From: Ichthyophis bannanicus
Taxonomy: Eukaryota; Chordata; Amphibia; Gymnophiona; Ichthyophiidae
Direction: 5' to 3'
NCBI GenBank assembly: GCA_033557465.1
Contig: CM066036.1
Coordinates: forward strand, 720,081,828-720,145,827
DNA: 64,000 nucleotides
Positions 21,263 through 32,115 of this stretch are shown here, in pieces; positions within the stretch are counted from its first letter, which is position 1, and each line of letters starts with the position of its first letter. Below the pieces are notes generated by a model. It was given only the letters and a program-made list of their open reading frames with translations. It searched no databases and had not been told where the DNA came from. A program made the translations under genes and the position numbers.

Positions 21263-24109
21263 GCTAATGTCCACAGTGGCTGAGAATCCCTCCAGTTTTG
21301 AGCTGTGTTCTCAGATCCTACTGACCTAATAAACAGCAACTACTTTAGAGGATATTTGATTGAAATCTTTTAGCTGTTAGGGGTGTACACTTAACTTTTT
21401 TTTTTTGTTTATTTTGTTGAGTTTCATTTTCTTTGCTTGTTTTTTTAATTTTTTATTTTCTTTATGATTCATTTCGTTTTGGCTTGTTTCATTAATGAAA
21501 ACAAAACAAAAACAAAAAAACAAACAAACAATGAAAGTCTGAGGTTCTCTGCAAAACACCTCCTTCCTTGTATGCATGGGGCGTGTTTACTAACGTGCGC
21601 TAAGTTTTAGTATGGAGTTTGCCATGTAGTACGCACACTAAGCGGACACTGTGAGGCAGTAAGATAAAAGTCATGTGCTAAATGTTACTGTAGGAAGATG
21701 TGGTGACTGAGTGAGTTGGAGGCTGGGAACTGACGGCACATCACAGTTAGCATCATTAGGTAATTTAGGCGGTAGCCTGGCATGTTGACCCTCCAGTGGC
21801 CTCCATTGCCACCAATGCTGCCCCTCTCTGGGGGCCTGCAGCAGCAATGGCTCCCAAACTGCATCGCAGTGCTTAGCAACACACACCCGTGCTGCGTTGA
21901 GGTTCCTTTTGCTTACTATGTGCTGTTTCCACCCTTCCATGACACAGCTTCTGCTTTGGATAAACTAGAAGTGTGCATCAGAGGAGAGCGGAAATTGCAC
22001 ATAATGAGAGGCTGGAACAGTGATGCAGCACTGGATTGTGTTGGTAAGCTCTGCTTTATGGCTCAGGGGCCATAGCTGCTACTGCAGGTGACAGAGACAA
22101 GCAGCAATGGGGGTAGGGAGGCCATGGGGGGTAGAAGGATGGAGGGCACCTAGGGCACCTCCAATCCTTTCATCGGCCCTGCCATCTCCTTAGTTGCTGG
22201 TGATAGATGTACTCATACTAGATGTGCTGCCTGATAGTGCAAGTGTGTGTTTCATTACAGCTGTGTGGGCTTGGTTAGGCAGCTAGTTCTGTATGTAAAC
22301 TATTTTAAAGGCGAATGGGCACTTACTAACATACTTTAGGCTGCCACTATTCTGTAAAAGTGCACCTAAGTCCCATTGCATGCACTTTCAGTTTGGGCGT
22401 ATACAGGGGCAGAACATGGGCGTGGCCTATATTTACACACAAAAGCTATTAAATATTCTACACATATAGGCGTGGGCACTTGCACATTGCCCTGACTAGA
22501 TTGAGGCATGTCTTTGCACTCTTATTTTATAAAGTTAAATATTTGTGTATTTCCCTTTATAAAACAGGCACCAAATATGCATGTGTTAGTGTGCATGAAG
22601 TGCACGGGAGTTTACAAAATTACTCTTTTAAAGTCTATGGATATGTTTTGCTCATAGATTTTGTATTCATTTTCAATTATGCAGGCACTTATTCCACGAA
22701 AATGTAGGTGCACTCTTTGGAAATCCAGAAATACAGTATAATGTGCACTCAACTCTGACCTTGTTCAAAGAACTTCTTCCCAACAGACGGTACTATGATG
22801 CATGTATTAGTTATACCCGTGGTTCCCAAAATGTGGCTCATGGCCTCGAATGAGGTTGCAAAAGCCTAATTTGAGGTCACCACCAAAATGACAAACCCCA
22901 CCCCCCAAAATAGGAAGCATCATCAGCCCATGCAGGCCTACAAGGCGCAATAACATGACTTTTGCAGGTTCATTGGGAAGGGACACCTGCAGCAGCAGTA
23001 TCGACAACCAATGCTAGAAATTGTTGTTTCATGAGGTGTGGAAGAAAGAGATAGAGCTGGGCTTGTGGGAATGTTTTCCCCTATAAAATGGGGTTATTGC
23101 AGAAAAATGTTTGGTGAGGGGTGGGCTACAGGCACATAATCACACCCATATATTTGGTGGACAATTTTTAAAACTCTCATTCAGGGCCAGTACAAGGTGA
23201 TGTGTCCCCCAATCCCCCATAGCACTCATTGCAAGAACTGCTGCCCCTCTCCAATGCCTGATGCCAACTTCCTGTTTACAATAGGAAGTCAGTCTGAGGA
23301 GGCGGAAGCTAAAAGCCCCGTGGTGCCAAAATGTAAAGGTAAGTGCCAAGGGGCTGTTTGTGGCCATTGTTGCAGCTGATGCCTGTCCCGAGGGGGGCAA
23401 CAGCGGCACAAATAGGCACCTCCAGAGGGCTGAGACTCTAGGTGACCACCTAGTCCGCTTCATGATAGTGCTGGTCCTGCTCCCATTTCATTCAGAAAAC
23501 TGTTTCATGCACAGAAATTCCTTTGAAAATTGTCTCCTCAATTACTTAGTGCCAGATATGCTAAGCTTTTTAGTCCATACATTCAAAATGGAAAACCCTT
23601 CAATACACTTGGCTTTAAAGTAACCATCATCTAATATACAAATATATATATATCTTAATGATATAATTGCTGGTGCTAGCATACCCACAGTGACACACTG
23701 TCATGAATCACAGTATAATTTTTCATTTTTCTGTAGTATGTTAAAGAAGAAAGGATTCATGTCAGGCTGTCAACCAGCACTAAAGCAAATACATTGATGC
23801 TAACATTATACTTACAGCCAGCAAAATGAACATTGTCAGAGAAAGTAGAAGAGGTATGAAAATAAAATCAACGGGCAAGGATTTAGGCCTAAAATGAACA
23901 CAATTACTATAAAAACCACTCCTCTGACAGCAATCTGCCATCCCAACAGTTTTTTATTGAATTACATTTCTTGAGAGCTCTAAAATATTAGTTCTACATG
24001 CATAGGGAAATTTTATAACAAGTGCCTAAGGGGAAGTCTAAAATGGCACCTGTTTTAGAAGGGAAACAGAGGGCCTATGCATCTTTATAAAATAGGCTTC
24101 CAGAAACCT
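21263..24109. other. Intergenic; low-complexity and diffuse repeats, no gene seen
   Basis: 21393-21540 is a T-rich stretch followed by an A-rich stretch with roughly complementary order. At 21582 GGGGCGTGTTTACTAACGTG resembles one end of the foldback family. The interval 22800-23460 has repeat-like words but no ORF that I trust. A TA-rich microsatellite lies at about 23640-23655. Confidence 0.35.
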
Positions 24110-24435
24110 AGTAACATAGAAACATGACGGACAGAAAAAGAGCACATGGCCTATCTAGTCTGCCCTTCCATATCAACTACAGTAGTCCACTTTTTATCTT
24201 TAGAGATCCTCTGTGTTTGTTCGATGAATTCAGATACTGTCCTCCTCTTTACCACCTCCGCTGCTTAAATTATTCCATACATCTACCACTTTCTGTAAAG
24301 AACTATTTCCATATATTACTCCTGAGTCTATCCCTTTCTCAGTCATCCTATGTCCCCACGTAGCAGAGCTCCTGTGCATTTATGCCACGGAGGTATTTAA
24401 CTCAAATAGAAAAAGGGAAAGGTACCGTGCACTAA

Positions 24436-24544
24436 GGGGTATGTTAATTAATCAGTGGAAGCAGCTTCCGTGCGATATCAGAGCTGTGGCCCCACTGAAA
24501 TCTGATATCGCATGGAAGCTGTTACCGCTGATTAGTAAACATTC
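24436..24544. mobile_element. Small palindromic MITE
   Basis: A 109-bp foldback. The left end GGGGTATGTTAATTAATCAG pairs with the right end, which reverse complements to GGAATGTTTACTAATCAG. The inner arms include CAGCTTCC and GATATCAGA. CACTAA lies on both sides (24430-24435 and 24545-24550), a possible target duplication. Confidence 0.6.
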
Positions 24545-24864
24545 CACTAAATTGTTAATGTCAAAAGGCTGAATGAGGGAGATATTAAACCCACTACAAC
24601 AGATGTCTCAGTACACCTATCACCTCTGCCTAATAATTTTTTTGAGTGAAAGGGAGGGCTCAGTGGGGTTGTAGGCTAACCAGTGGCACATTAGATGTAA
24701 ATGCCTATCATGGAAAGCACAATTAACACCTACTCATATCATTCATCGTCCCCCTTCCCAGCATGTTTATTTTTTTCAATTTTTAAATGCATTTAAAGAA
24801 AAATCTACTTAGCTATAATTCAATGATTCACCAACGCAAAGGAACGAAGAACGCTGTGTTGACA

Positions 24865-24912
24865 GCTAGTCGACTCGCGTTTCGCCCATTTATTTGCTGG
24901 GATGCATCAGGA
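24865..24912 (-). ncRNA. Degenerate hammerhead-like ribozyme motif
   Basis: The minus strand reads CCTGATGCATCCC, a short loop, GGGCGAAACGCG. The pieces correspond to the hammerhead CTGANGA core, stem II (CCC/GGG) and GAAA before stem III. One core base deviates (CTGATGC for CTGATGA). Penelope-like elements of vertebrates are known to carry such ribozymes in their terminal repeats. Confidence 0.45.
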
Positions 24913-25019
24913 CATGTCAAAAACAGCAAGTAAATGTCCCGAGCTTAAAGGTGGTAGGTGTACGGAGACATCTGTTGTAGTGGGGTTAATAAAATATACA
25001 TAATATTTTTCCAGCAACC

Positions 25020-25425
25020 CTTCAACCTTTACTTACGATGAGACCTAACAGTAGACAGAGAAGATCTTCTTGTGAGAATTTAATATCTATACATAAGCAA
25101 CGTAGACGCGCAAAGCAAAAAACTTGTAACCGTGCCTTATCTTTATACGTATCATCTCGTTGGAACTCTTTGTCGGGGGAATTAAGATCCCTATCCGATA
25201 TCAAAGATTTCAGGAAAGCGCAGAAGGCTCAACTCTTCAGGGAGCATTTTGGACCTGATATGTTAACCTAGTATGCATTAGATTATATCTCCTTATTTTA
25301 TGTTTTTGTAATACTCCAAGTTAACATTTCCTGTTTAATGTATCCATTTGTATTTGATGGAAACTGTACTGAATTTAAGAAATGCAGTATAGAAGACCTG
25401 TTAAATAAATAAATAAATAACTCCT
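25020..25425 (+). pseudogene. L2-type LINE C-terminal fragment and 3' tail
   Basis: The frame has RWNSLSGELRSLSDIKDFRK (about 25160-25215) and LFREHFG, the typical last segment of L2-group ORF2. A 3' end follows with a TTAAATAAATAAATAA tail at about 25400-25422. It is not part of the CR1 sequences around it. Confidence 0.65.
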
Positions 25426-25592
25426 TCATTGAGCCTTTTGGCATTAACTATTTCGTATATGGTGTCTTTCCCTTTTTCTATTTAAGTTATTGTGTGTGAG
25501 GGATTGGAGTTTGTGTTTAGCTAGGTAGCATCATTATGGAGGTATTTAAACATCTCAATCATATTTCCTCTATCCTGCCTTTCCTCTGAAGT

Positions 25593-26640
25593 AAATAAGA
25601 ACATAAGATATGCCATACTGGGTCAGACCAAAGTCCATCAAGCCCAGTATCCTGTTTCCAACAGTGGCCAATCCAGGTCACAAGTACCTAGCAGGTTCCC
25701 AAAAAGACACACAGGTTCCACAAAGGGTCAAGCAGTGTATTTCCCAGGTCCTCTTTATTAATGGTTTAAGGACCTTTCCTCCAAGAACTTTTTAAATCTT
25801 TTTTAAACACAACTACACTAACAGCTTTTACTACATCCTCCAGTTATGAATTCCAGAGTTTGATTACACATTGAGTGAAAAATATTTTCTCTTTTTAGTC
25901 TTAAATGGGTTATACTGTAGCTTCATTGCATGTCCCCTAGTCTTTCTACTTTTTGTTGTTGTAAACAATCAATCTATGTTTACCTGTTCCACTACATTCA
26001 TTAATTTATAGACCTCTATCATATGTCCTCTCAGTCATCTCTTTTCCAGGTTGAAGAGTCCTAACCTTTTAAGCCTCTCTCATAGGGTATCCTTCCATCC
26101 CCTTTACCAATTTGGTGGCTCTTCTCTGTACCTTTTTTAATTCCGCTATATTCTTTTTAAGATACGGCAACCAGAATTGCACACAGTATTCAAGGTGTGA
26201 TTGCACCAAGGAATGATAGAGGCATTATAATATCCTTTGTTTTATTCCCCTTTCCTTTCCTAATGATTCCTAGCATTCTATTTGCCTTCTTGGCCACTGC
26301 TGCACACTAGGCGGAGGGTTTCAATGTGTTATCCATGATTATCCCTAAATCTTTTTCCTGGGTTCCTAACTCTGCATCGTGTAGCCATAGTTTGGGTTGT
26401 TCTTTCCTAGGTATGCACTTGTCTTCTTCTGCCATTTGACTGTCCAGTCTTCCAAGTTATCAAAATCCTCTTGCAATGTTTCACAATTCTCTTAGGTTTT
26501 AACAGTTTTAAATGATTTTGTGTCATCTGCAAATTTGATTACATCAATCATTATTCCCATTTCAAGGTCATTTACAAATATGTTAAAAAGTAGCAGACCC
26601 AGCACAGATCCCTGGGGTACTCATACATTTTGAGTATACG
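25593..26640 (-). mobile_element. CR1 LINE, family A, 5'-truncated copy
   Basis: The minus strand ends in the CR1-A 3' terminus, seen on plus as AAGAACATAAG then ATGCCATACTGGGTCAGACC. It runs back to the RT box that encodes [13 protein letters not shown] sequence at about 26600-26622. It sits inside the C-terminal part of CR1-B, whose sequence resumes at 26641. Coding sequence is heavily mutated. Confidence 0.8.
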
Positions 26641-28395
26641 GTACATATTAAGATCTTTAAGTCTGTCCTCATATGCTTTATACCGGATACCACTAAACAT
26701 TTCAGCAGCCACCCTCTGTTTATAACTCTTTGAAGGTGTGGTTTCCAGAATTGCACACAATTCTCCAAAAGAGGTTGCACCAGACACTTATACAAAGGTA
26801 CTATCACCTCCTCTCCCTGGGCACCCAAGCATCCGTCTGGCTTTTACTGTTGCTTTTATTACCTGTTTAGCTACTTTAAGATCATCATAAACAATCATGC
26901 CCAGGTCCCCATCTTCTTTTGTGGACAGAAGTACTTCACCCCCTACACTGTACTGCTTTCTTAGATTTTTGCAGCCCAAATGAATGACCCTTCATTTTTT
27001 AGCATTAAACCTTAGCTGCCAAATTACTGACCTTTCTTCAAGCTTCTCATCTCATGTTATCTATTCCTTCCTGTTTACTCTATTGCAGATTTTGGTATCA
27101 TCTGCAAATAGGCAAACCTTACCCGACAGCCCTTCTGCAATATCACTAACAAAGATGTTAAAAGGAATCGGATAGAGGAGAGATCCCTGCAGCACACCAC
27201 TAGTAACTTCCTTCTCCTCAGAGCAAGCTCCATTTACCTGTACCCTTTGCTGCCTCCCACTCAACCAATTGCTAACCTAATCAGGGTCCATCCCTAGGGT
27301 GCTTAGTTTATTTATAAGTCGCCTGTGACAAAGGCTTTACCGAAGAATAAGTACACCCAGTCAAAGAAGTCACACAGATTTGTCTGAAATGTCCTGCCTT
27401 TGGTAAACCCATGCTGCCTCAACTCCTGCAATCCATTAAACTCCAGAAACCTCACTGTTCTCTCTTTTAGCAGTGTTTCCAATAATTTACTCACTACAGA
27501 GATTAGACCAACCGATCTCTAGTTTTCCACCTCATCCTTACTTCTGCTTTTGTGTAAAGGGACTACATGCACCTTTCTTTCAGTCCTCTGGGACCACTCC
27601 TGACTCCAAAGCAGCATTGAAAAGGTCAGTTAGTGGAGCCACTAGAACGTCCCTAAGTTCCTTCAGTATTCTCGGATGTATCCCATCTGGTCCCATTGCT
27701 TTGTTTACTTTTAGTTTAGCTAGTTCCTCATGAGCACAGTCTTCTGATAATTGTTCAAGCTCCTCATCACTTCTGTTCCTATTTGTGGGTGTTTTCTGAG
27801 GTCCTTCTCCTGGCCCTTCATCTGTGAACACCTTCGCCTTTGAATCTGACAATACCACTTTTGCTGTTCCTCCTCTCACTAACATATCTGAAAAAATATC
27901 TTATCCCCTCATTTTATTGCATTGGCTAGTTCTTCTTCTTTTTGTACCTTTGCTTTCCTGACTACTTTGCTAGCTTCTCTTTTAGATGCCTGTCTTCCTC
28001 TTTCTATTATCTCTTGTATTTCCTGAAGTCCTCCCTCCTTTTCTTCACTTTTTCAGGTACTTCTCTTGAGAACCACAGAGGCCTCCTTTTCCTTTTAATT
28101 TATTTACCTTTCTAACAAAAAGGTTGGTTTTCCTTAAAATATCCCCTTTCTGTTTTGTCCACTATTTTCCTACATCCCCCAGCTGTTTCTGCCCTGCTAA
28201 CAACTCCTTGAGGTATTGTCCCATCTTGGCAAAGTTAGTTTCCTAAATTCTAAGACCCTCACATTTGAATGGGTTTTATCAGCCCTAATCTTAATATTGA
28301 AACACATCATCTGGGGATCACTGGATGAGAGATGATCTCCCACTATAACATCAGAAACAATTTCCCCATTGGTAAGCACCAAGTGCAGTATGAGC
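26641..28395 (-). pseudogene. CR1-B ORF2 remnant (endonuclease end and RT)
   Basis: Minus-strand motifs: VLTNGE and VGDHL (28330-28382), AMGPDGIHPRILKEL (27650-27700), MSKLLETLLKE then QHGFTKGRTFQTNL (27390-27494), and GVLQGSLLYPIPFNIFV (27150-27200). The catalytic segment FADDTKICNRV at about 27070-27105 keeps FADD, unlike the plus-strand copy. MGCKNLRKQYS and VPLYKCLVQPLLENCVQFW then lead to the C-terminus. Numerous stops and frame changes show it is inactive. Confidence 0.8.
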
Positions 28396-28440
28396 CCTTC
28401 ATGTGTTGGCTCTGTTATCAGTTGTGTGAATAGTTAACTT

Positions 28441-28960
28441 AAGAACATAAGAGATGCCATACTGGGTCAAACCAAGGTCCATCTAGCCCAGTATCCTGTT
28501 TCCAACAGTGGCCAATCTAGGTCATAAGTACCTAGCAGTTTCTCCAAAAGACACAGGTTCCTCAATGCTTTTATTAGGTCAAGCAGTGATATCCCATTTC
28601 CCTTTTAATAATGGTTTATGGACCTTTCCTCCAGGAACTTGTCCAAACCTTTTTTAAACCCAGCTACACTAACAGCTTTTACTACATCCTTCGGTAACAA
28701 ATTCTAGAGTTTGATTACACGTTGAGTGAAAAAATATTTTCTCTTATTAGTCTTAAATAGGTTACCCTGTAGTTTCATTGCATGTCCCCTAGTCTTTTTA
28801 TATTTTGATGATGTAAACAATCGATCTACGTTTACCCACTCCACTCCATTCATTAATTTGTAGACCTCTATCATATCTCCCCTCAGCCATCTCTGTTCCA
28901 GGTTAAAGAGCCCTAACCTTTTTAGCCTCTTGTCATAGGAGTATCCTTCCATCCCTTTCA
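28441..28960 (-). mobile_element. CR1 LINE, family A, short 3' copy inside CR1-B
   Basis: Begins AAGAACATAAGAGATGCC and carries the C-terminal codons of CR1-A ORF2 ([20 protein letters not shown], at about 28900-28955). At 28961 the endonuclease of CR1-B continues ([10 protein letters not shown] on the other side), so this is an insertion into CR1-B. Confidence 0.8.
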
Positions 28961-29195
28961 GAGAATCCAACATATCCTTACTTCTAGATGACACTGCAGC
29001 AGGGATGTGCCAATCAACATCCGGCATATTGAAATCACCTATCAGTAGCACGTCTCCTTTCATGGCAATGCTGCGTATGTCTTCTATTAAATCTCTATCC
29101 ACTTCTCCCTGTGAGGGGGGTCTGTATATCACTCCAGTGCAAATGGATTTCCCTTTCCCTCTTTCTAGCTTAACTCACAGTGCATTAATGCTGAC
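28961..29195 (-). pseudogene. CR1-B endonuclease fragment
   Basis: The minus strand reads IYRPPSQGE, then [15 protein letters not shown] (about 29010-29060) and [14 protein letters not shown] is the conserved endonuclease motif of CR1/L1-type AP endonucleases. The 5' side ends near 29195, so the copy is 5'-truncated. Confidence 0.8.
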
Positions 29196-29267
29196 ATAAA
29201 CATTTACACTTGCTTTGTGAGAGGTATAGGCATGAGGGTGCATCTCCCATGAAGCTCTTTCATGCTC

Positions 29268-29682
29268 TTTCATATACCATGGGGTAAGGTCAGGGTCGGT
29301 GCAAAGATTGGAAGTGCCTTAGACAAGCCACTCCATTCTGCTGCCCCACCCCCTATCCTGCCCCCATTGCCACCGCTTCATCCCCCTCCATGGACAGGTG
29401 CGGTGGCAATGGTAAAAGAACCATAATGCGGCACTTACCAAAAGCTCCAGTCCTATGTTGTGTTTCCTGGCTTTTATTATGGGCCACTTCCACGTGAAGT
29501 CTGTATTGGAGGGGGATGGAAATGGTGATAAGAGCAGCCAGGAACCGCGACACAGTGCTGGAGCCTTTGATAAGTGCTACATCACGATTCCTGAAGAGGG
29601 GCAGAGGAGGGGGCAGTGGGGTTGGGGCGACAGGATGGAGGGACCTGCCTAGAGTGAACTTACCCCATGGTATATGAAAAAG
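29268..29682. mobile_element. Long foldback element
   Basis: CTTTCATATACCATGGGGTA at about 29268-29287 is mirrored by TACCCCATGGTATATGAAAA at 29660-29679. Inner segments also pair: TGTTGTGTTTCCTGG on one side with a diverged complement near 29545. It is about 415 bp with no coding capacity and fits a non-autonomous DNA transposon. Confidence 0.55.
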
Positions 29683-30890
29683 CAAGTGTATGCAGAGAAA
29701 GGATAATACATACTTATATACGAGGTGCTTGTAGACATTCCTGAAAGAATAGTTTGGGAAAAAGACGAGCAGGAGCAGTGTTACAATGTATCTGTATATT
29801 TTATAAAATCTCTAGTTCGTCTAATCGTAGCTCTGGCCCTGGGTACGTTTATAAAAGGCCTTCCCATGTATAAATTAGCCTTTATTTGTGGAAAAACATT
29901 TAAGAAATTATGCCAAAATTCTCCCATTAGCTTTGGACTCAGCTAATAGCCATTGAGATTTTTTTAAGCTTTGAAATGCATAGTTTATAAAGAATAGTAT
30001 TTGTATATTACTGATATATCAATGATAAAGCATAAGATGAAGCAATTGTTGTTTCATCCACAATAACGGCAAATTGATAATTCTTCTTGTTTTCAATGTA
30101 AATTCCATATAAATTCATTATAAAATGTCAAGAGTACATTGCATTTTCTTTGATACCTTTCAGGTTTCATCTGTTCTCTCTAATAATATTTTCTCTTCTG
30201 TTTCTGCTATGTCTTCCTCAGATGCAGTAGGTATTTCCCTGTCCCCAAAATACTTAAAATGTAAGGGATCAATTTATTAAGTTGTGGTAAAATAGCACAT
30301 TGCTGAACTATTTTAACATGAGTAAATTTTTTGTACAATCCACTAACCTGTGATATCGCAGTGCACAGTTTAGTGAATCCTATGGTAAATTTTGTATTCT
30401 GTTGTTACAGCGAGGCACATCATAGCTGGCCCCAAGTCAGGCCTATTATCTTTTAATAAGCATTAACCCCATACCTTGTTTGTTCATTATTATAAGAATT
30501 ACCCCCTATCTCTAATATATTTAATAAATAGTACTGCTCCTCAACTCATTCAGATCTCCCTGCTAAATTGTTTTAAAAATCATGGCATGGCTGCCATCCC
30601 CACTCCCTCTCAGTCACAATTATTTTTTTTAAGTATTGTGCTAATGGCACTTCCAGTCTCCTAAACCTCTGCTCCCTCTGTTCTGGTGGGAGGATGGAGC
30701 AAACCCCTGTCATTCCCCCCTGGATGCAGAATGGTGCTCATCTGGTCATAGTTAGTAGTCTCAAGGAACCACCGCTAGAGAGAAGGTCGCCAAAGGGCCC
30801 TCTACCTTTTAAACAGTCAGATTGGGAAGATGGTGGATTTGAGGGGCAATGCTATTTATTGATTGAATCAGAGAGTGGTAGAACAGTGAA
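29683..30890. other. Intergenic, no gene seen
   Basis: AT-rich sequence without motifs or repeats that I recognise. Confidence 0.3.
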
Positions 30891-31365
30891 TGTTTACATG
30901 GTGTCATCGCAGCTTGAATATTGTGTGCAATTCTGGTCATCATATCTTAAAAAGGATATAGCAGAATTAGAAAAGGTACAGAGAAGAACCACCAAAATGG
31001 TAAAGGGAATGGAAGGATTCCCCTATGAGGAGAGGCTTGAAAAGTTATGGCTCTTCAACTTCGAAAAGAGACAGCTGAGGGGAGATATGATAGAAGTCTA
31101 TAAATTAATGAATGGAGTGGAACGGGTAACATAGATTGGTTGTTTATTCCTTTAGACATTAGAAAGACTAGGGGATATGCAATGAAGCCAAAAAATAGCC
31201 CATTTAGGATTAATAAAAGAAAATATTATTCACTCTATGAGCAATGAAACTCTGGAATTTGTTGCCAGAGGATGTAGTAAAAGCTGTTAGTGTAACCGGT
31301 TTTAAAAAAAGTTTGGACAAATTCCTGGAGCAAAAGTCTATAAGCCATTATTTGTGAGATTGTTA
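30891..31365 (+). pseudogene. CR1-A ORF2 C-terminal fragment
   Basis: The plus-strand frame reads [17 protein letters not shown], then RRTTKMVKGMEGFPYEERL and [15 protein letters not shown]. This is the end of the CR1-A RT/C-terminal region, almost identical to the copy at 50635-51828. The frame breaks at about 31132. The copy ends at the ORF end (about 31355), and the usual 3' UTR is missing. Confidence 0.8.
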
Positions 31366-31464
31366 AACATAAAAGTTTGAATTAATTTTTTTCTTCTTTG
31401 TTATTGTCATACAAACCTACTTTTTATCTTTGGTGGTCATTCTGTGCCACAAATAGTGAGGATT

Positions 31465-32115
31465 ACGTCCTACCTGGATGTACATCCCCGCTATTCATCC
31501 CCCTAGCGCTCCCGGTGCAAGGGCTCCGCATATGAACAGTGCTATTGTATGGGGAGCCTTTGATGGGGGCAGGAGAGGGCATGAGGGAGTAGACTGGAGG
31601 CAGAGTGAGGGCAGGACATGGGTGGGTCGTGACCCCGGACATACAGGGCTGATTCTGAGGTTGGCCCTTTATGCATGGGGTCGACCATGTAGATGAGGAA
31701 CTTTTTCCACCTTGAAGGTGGAATAAGTCCTCCTGGACGTCAGAGGACACCAGAACCGGGGGGCGGTAATGAGGTGAGGGGGTGCAGGAGGATCCCTGCA
31801 GCCCGACCCTGGCCAAGGGAGGCTGGACCAGGGGTTGGGATGCAGGCAAAGGACATTGGGTCTTCTGGCCAGTGATCGTGGTTCCTGAATGGAGCCACAG
31901 TGCCATGGCGACGGAATGCCATGGCACTGCGGCTCCATTCAGGAGCCTAGCTGGGTTAGCTAGCTATCTGCTGGACATGTGGCCCATTGGAATCGGGGCC
32001 TGGCCTGCACTTCCAGGTCAATAGATCTGATTCTGATCCCGCGGGCACGTCTAGCCCCTGCGGGATCAGAATCGGATGCCAACGCTGTATGCCCTGATTC
32101 TGAGGGGCCATACAG
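31465..32115 (-). repeat. Hairpin-rich dispersed repeat, copy 3 (inverted)
   Basis: Same hairpins as copies 1 and 2 but in reverse order, so it lies in the opposite direction: 31695-31731, 31883-31944 and 32029-32073. The second has arms of about 27 bases, from TCCTGAATGGAGCC to GGCTCCATTCAGGA, with one or two mismatches and an 8-base loop. Confidence 0.7.

Larger units (their letters stand above)
24401..25537. mobile_element. Composite insertion in CR1-B with inverted ends (Penelope-like) and 12-bp duplication
   Basis: Flanked by GGAGGTATTTAA at 24389-24400 and 25538-25549. Its two ends are inverted: AAATAGAAAAAGGGAAAG near 24404 and its complement near 25468-25484, followed inward on both sides by the related segment TTAATGTCAAAAGGCT / TTAATGCCAAAAGGCT. 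Inside are a MITE (24436-24544), a second inverted pair (24585-24625 and 24950-24990), a hammerhead-like motif (24865-24912) and an L2-type piece (25020-25425). Inverted terminal repeats plus a hammerhead suggest a Penelope-like element; no RT or GIY-YIG frame remains. Confidence 0.5.
24110..29195 (-). mobile_element. CR1 LINE, family B, second copy, split by three insertions
   Basis: Pieces in order on the minus strand: 28961-29195 (endonuclease), 26641-28440 (endonuclease end and RT), 25538-25592 and 24110-24400 (C-terminus and 3' UTR). They line up without gaps against the copy at 7740-10055. The inserted blocks are 28441-28960 (CR1-A), 25593-26640 (CR1-A) and 24401-25537 (Penelope-like/L2 composite with a 12-bp duplication). 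The 3' end reads ACATAGAAACATGACGGACAG on the plus strand. Confidence 0.85.
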
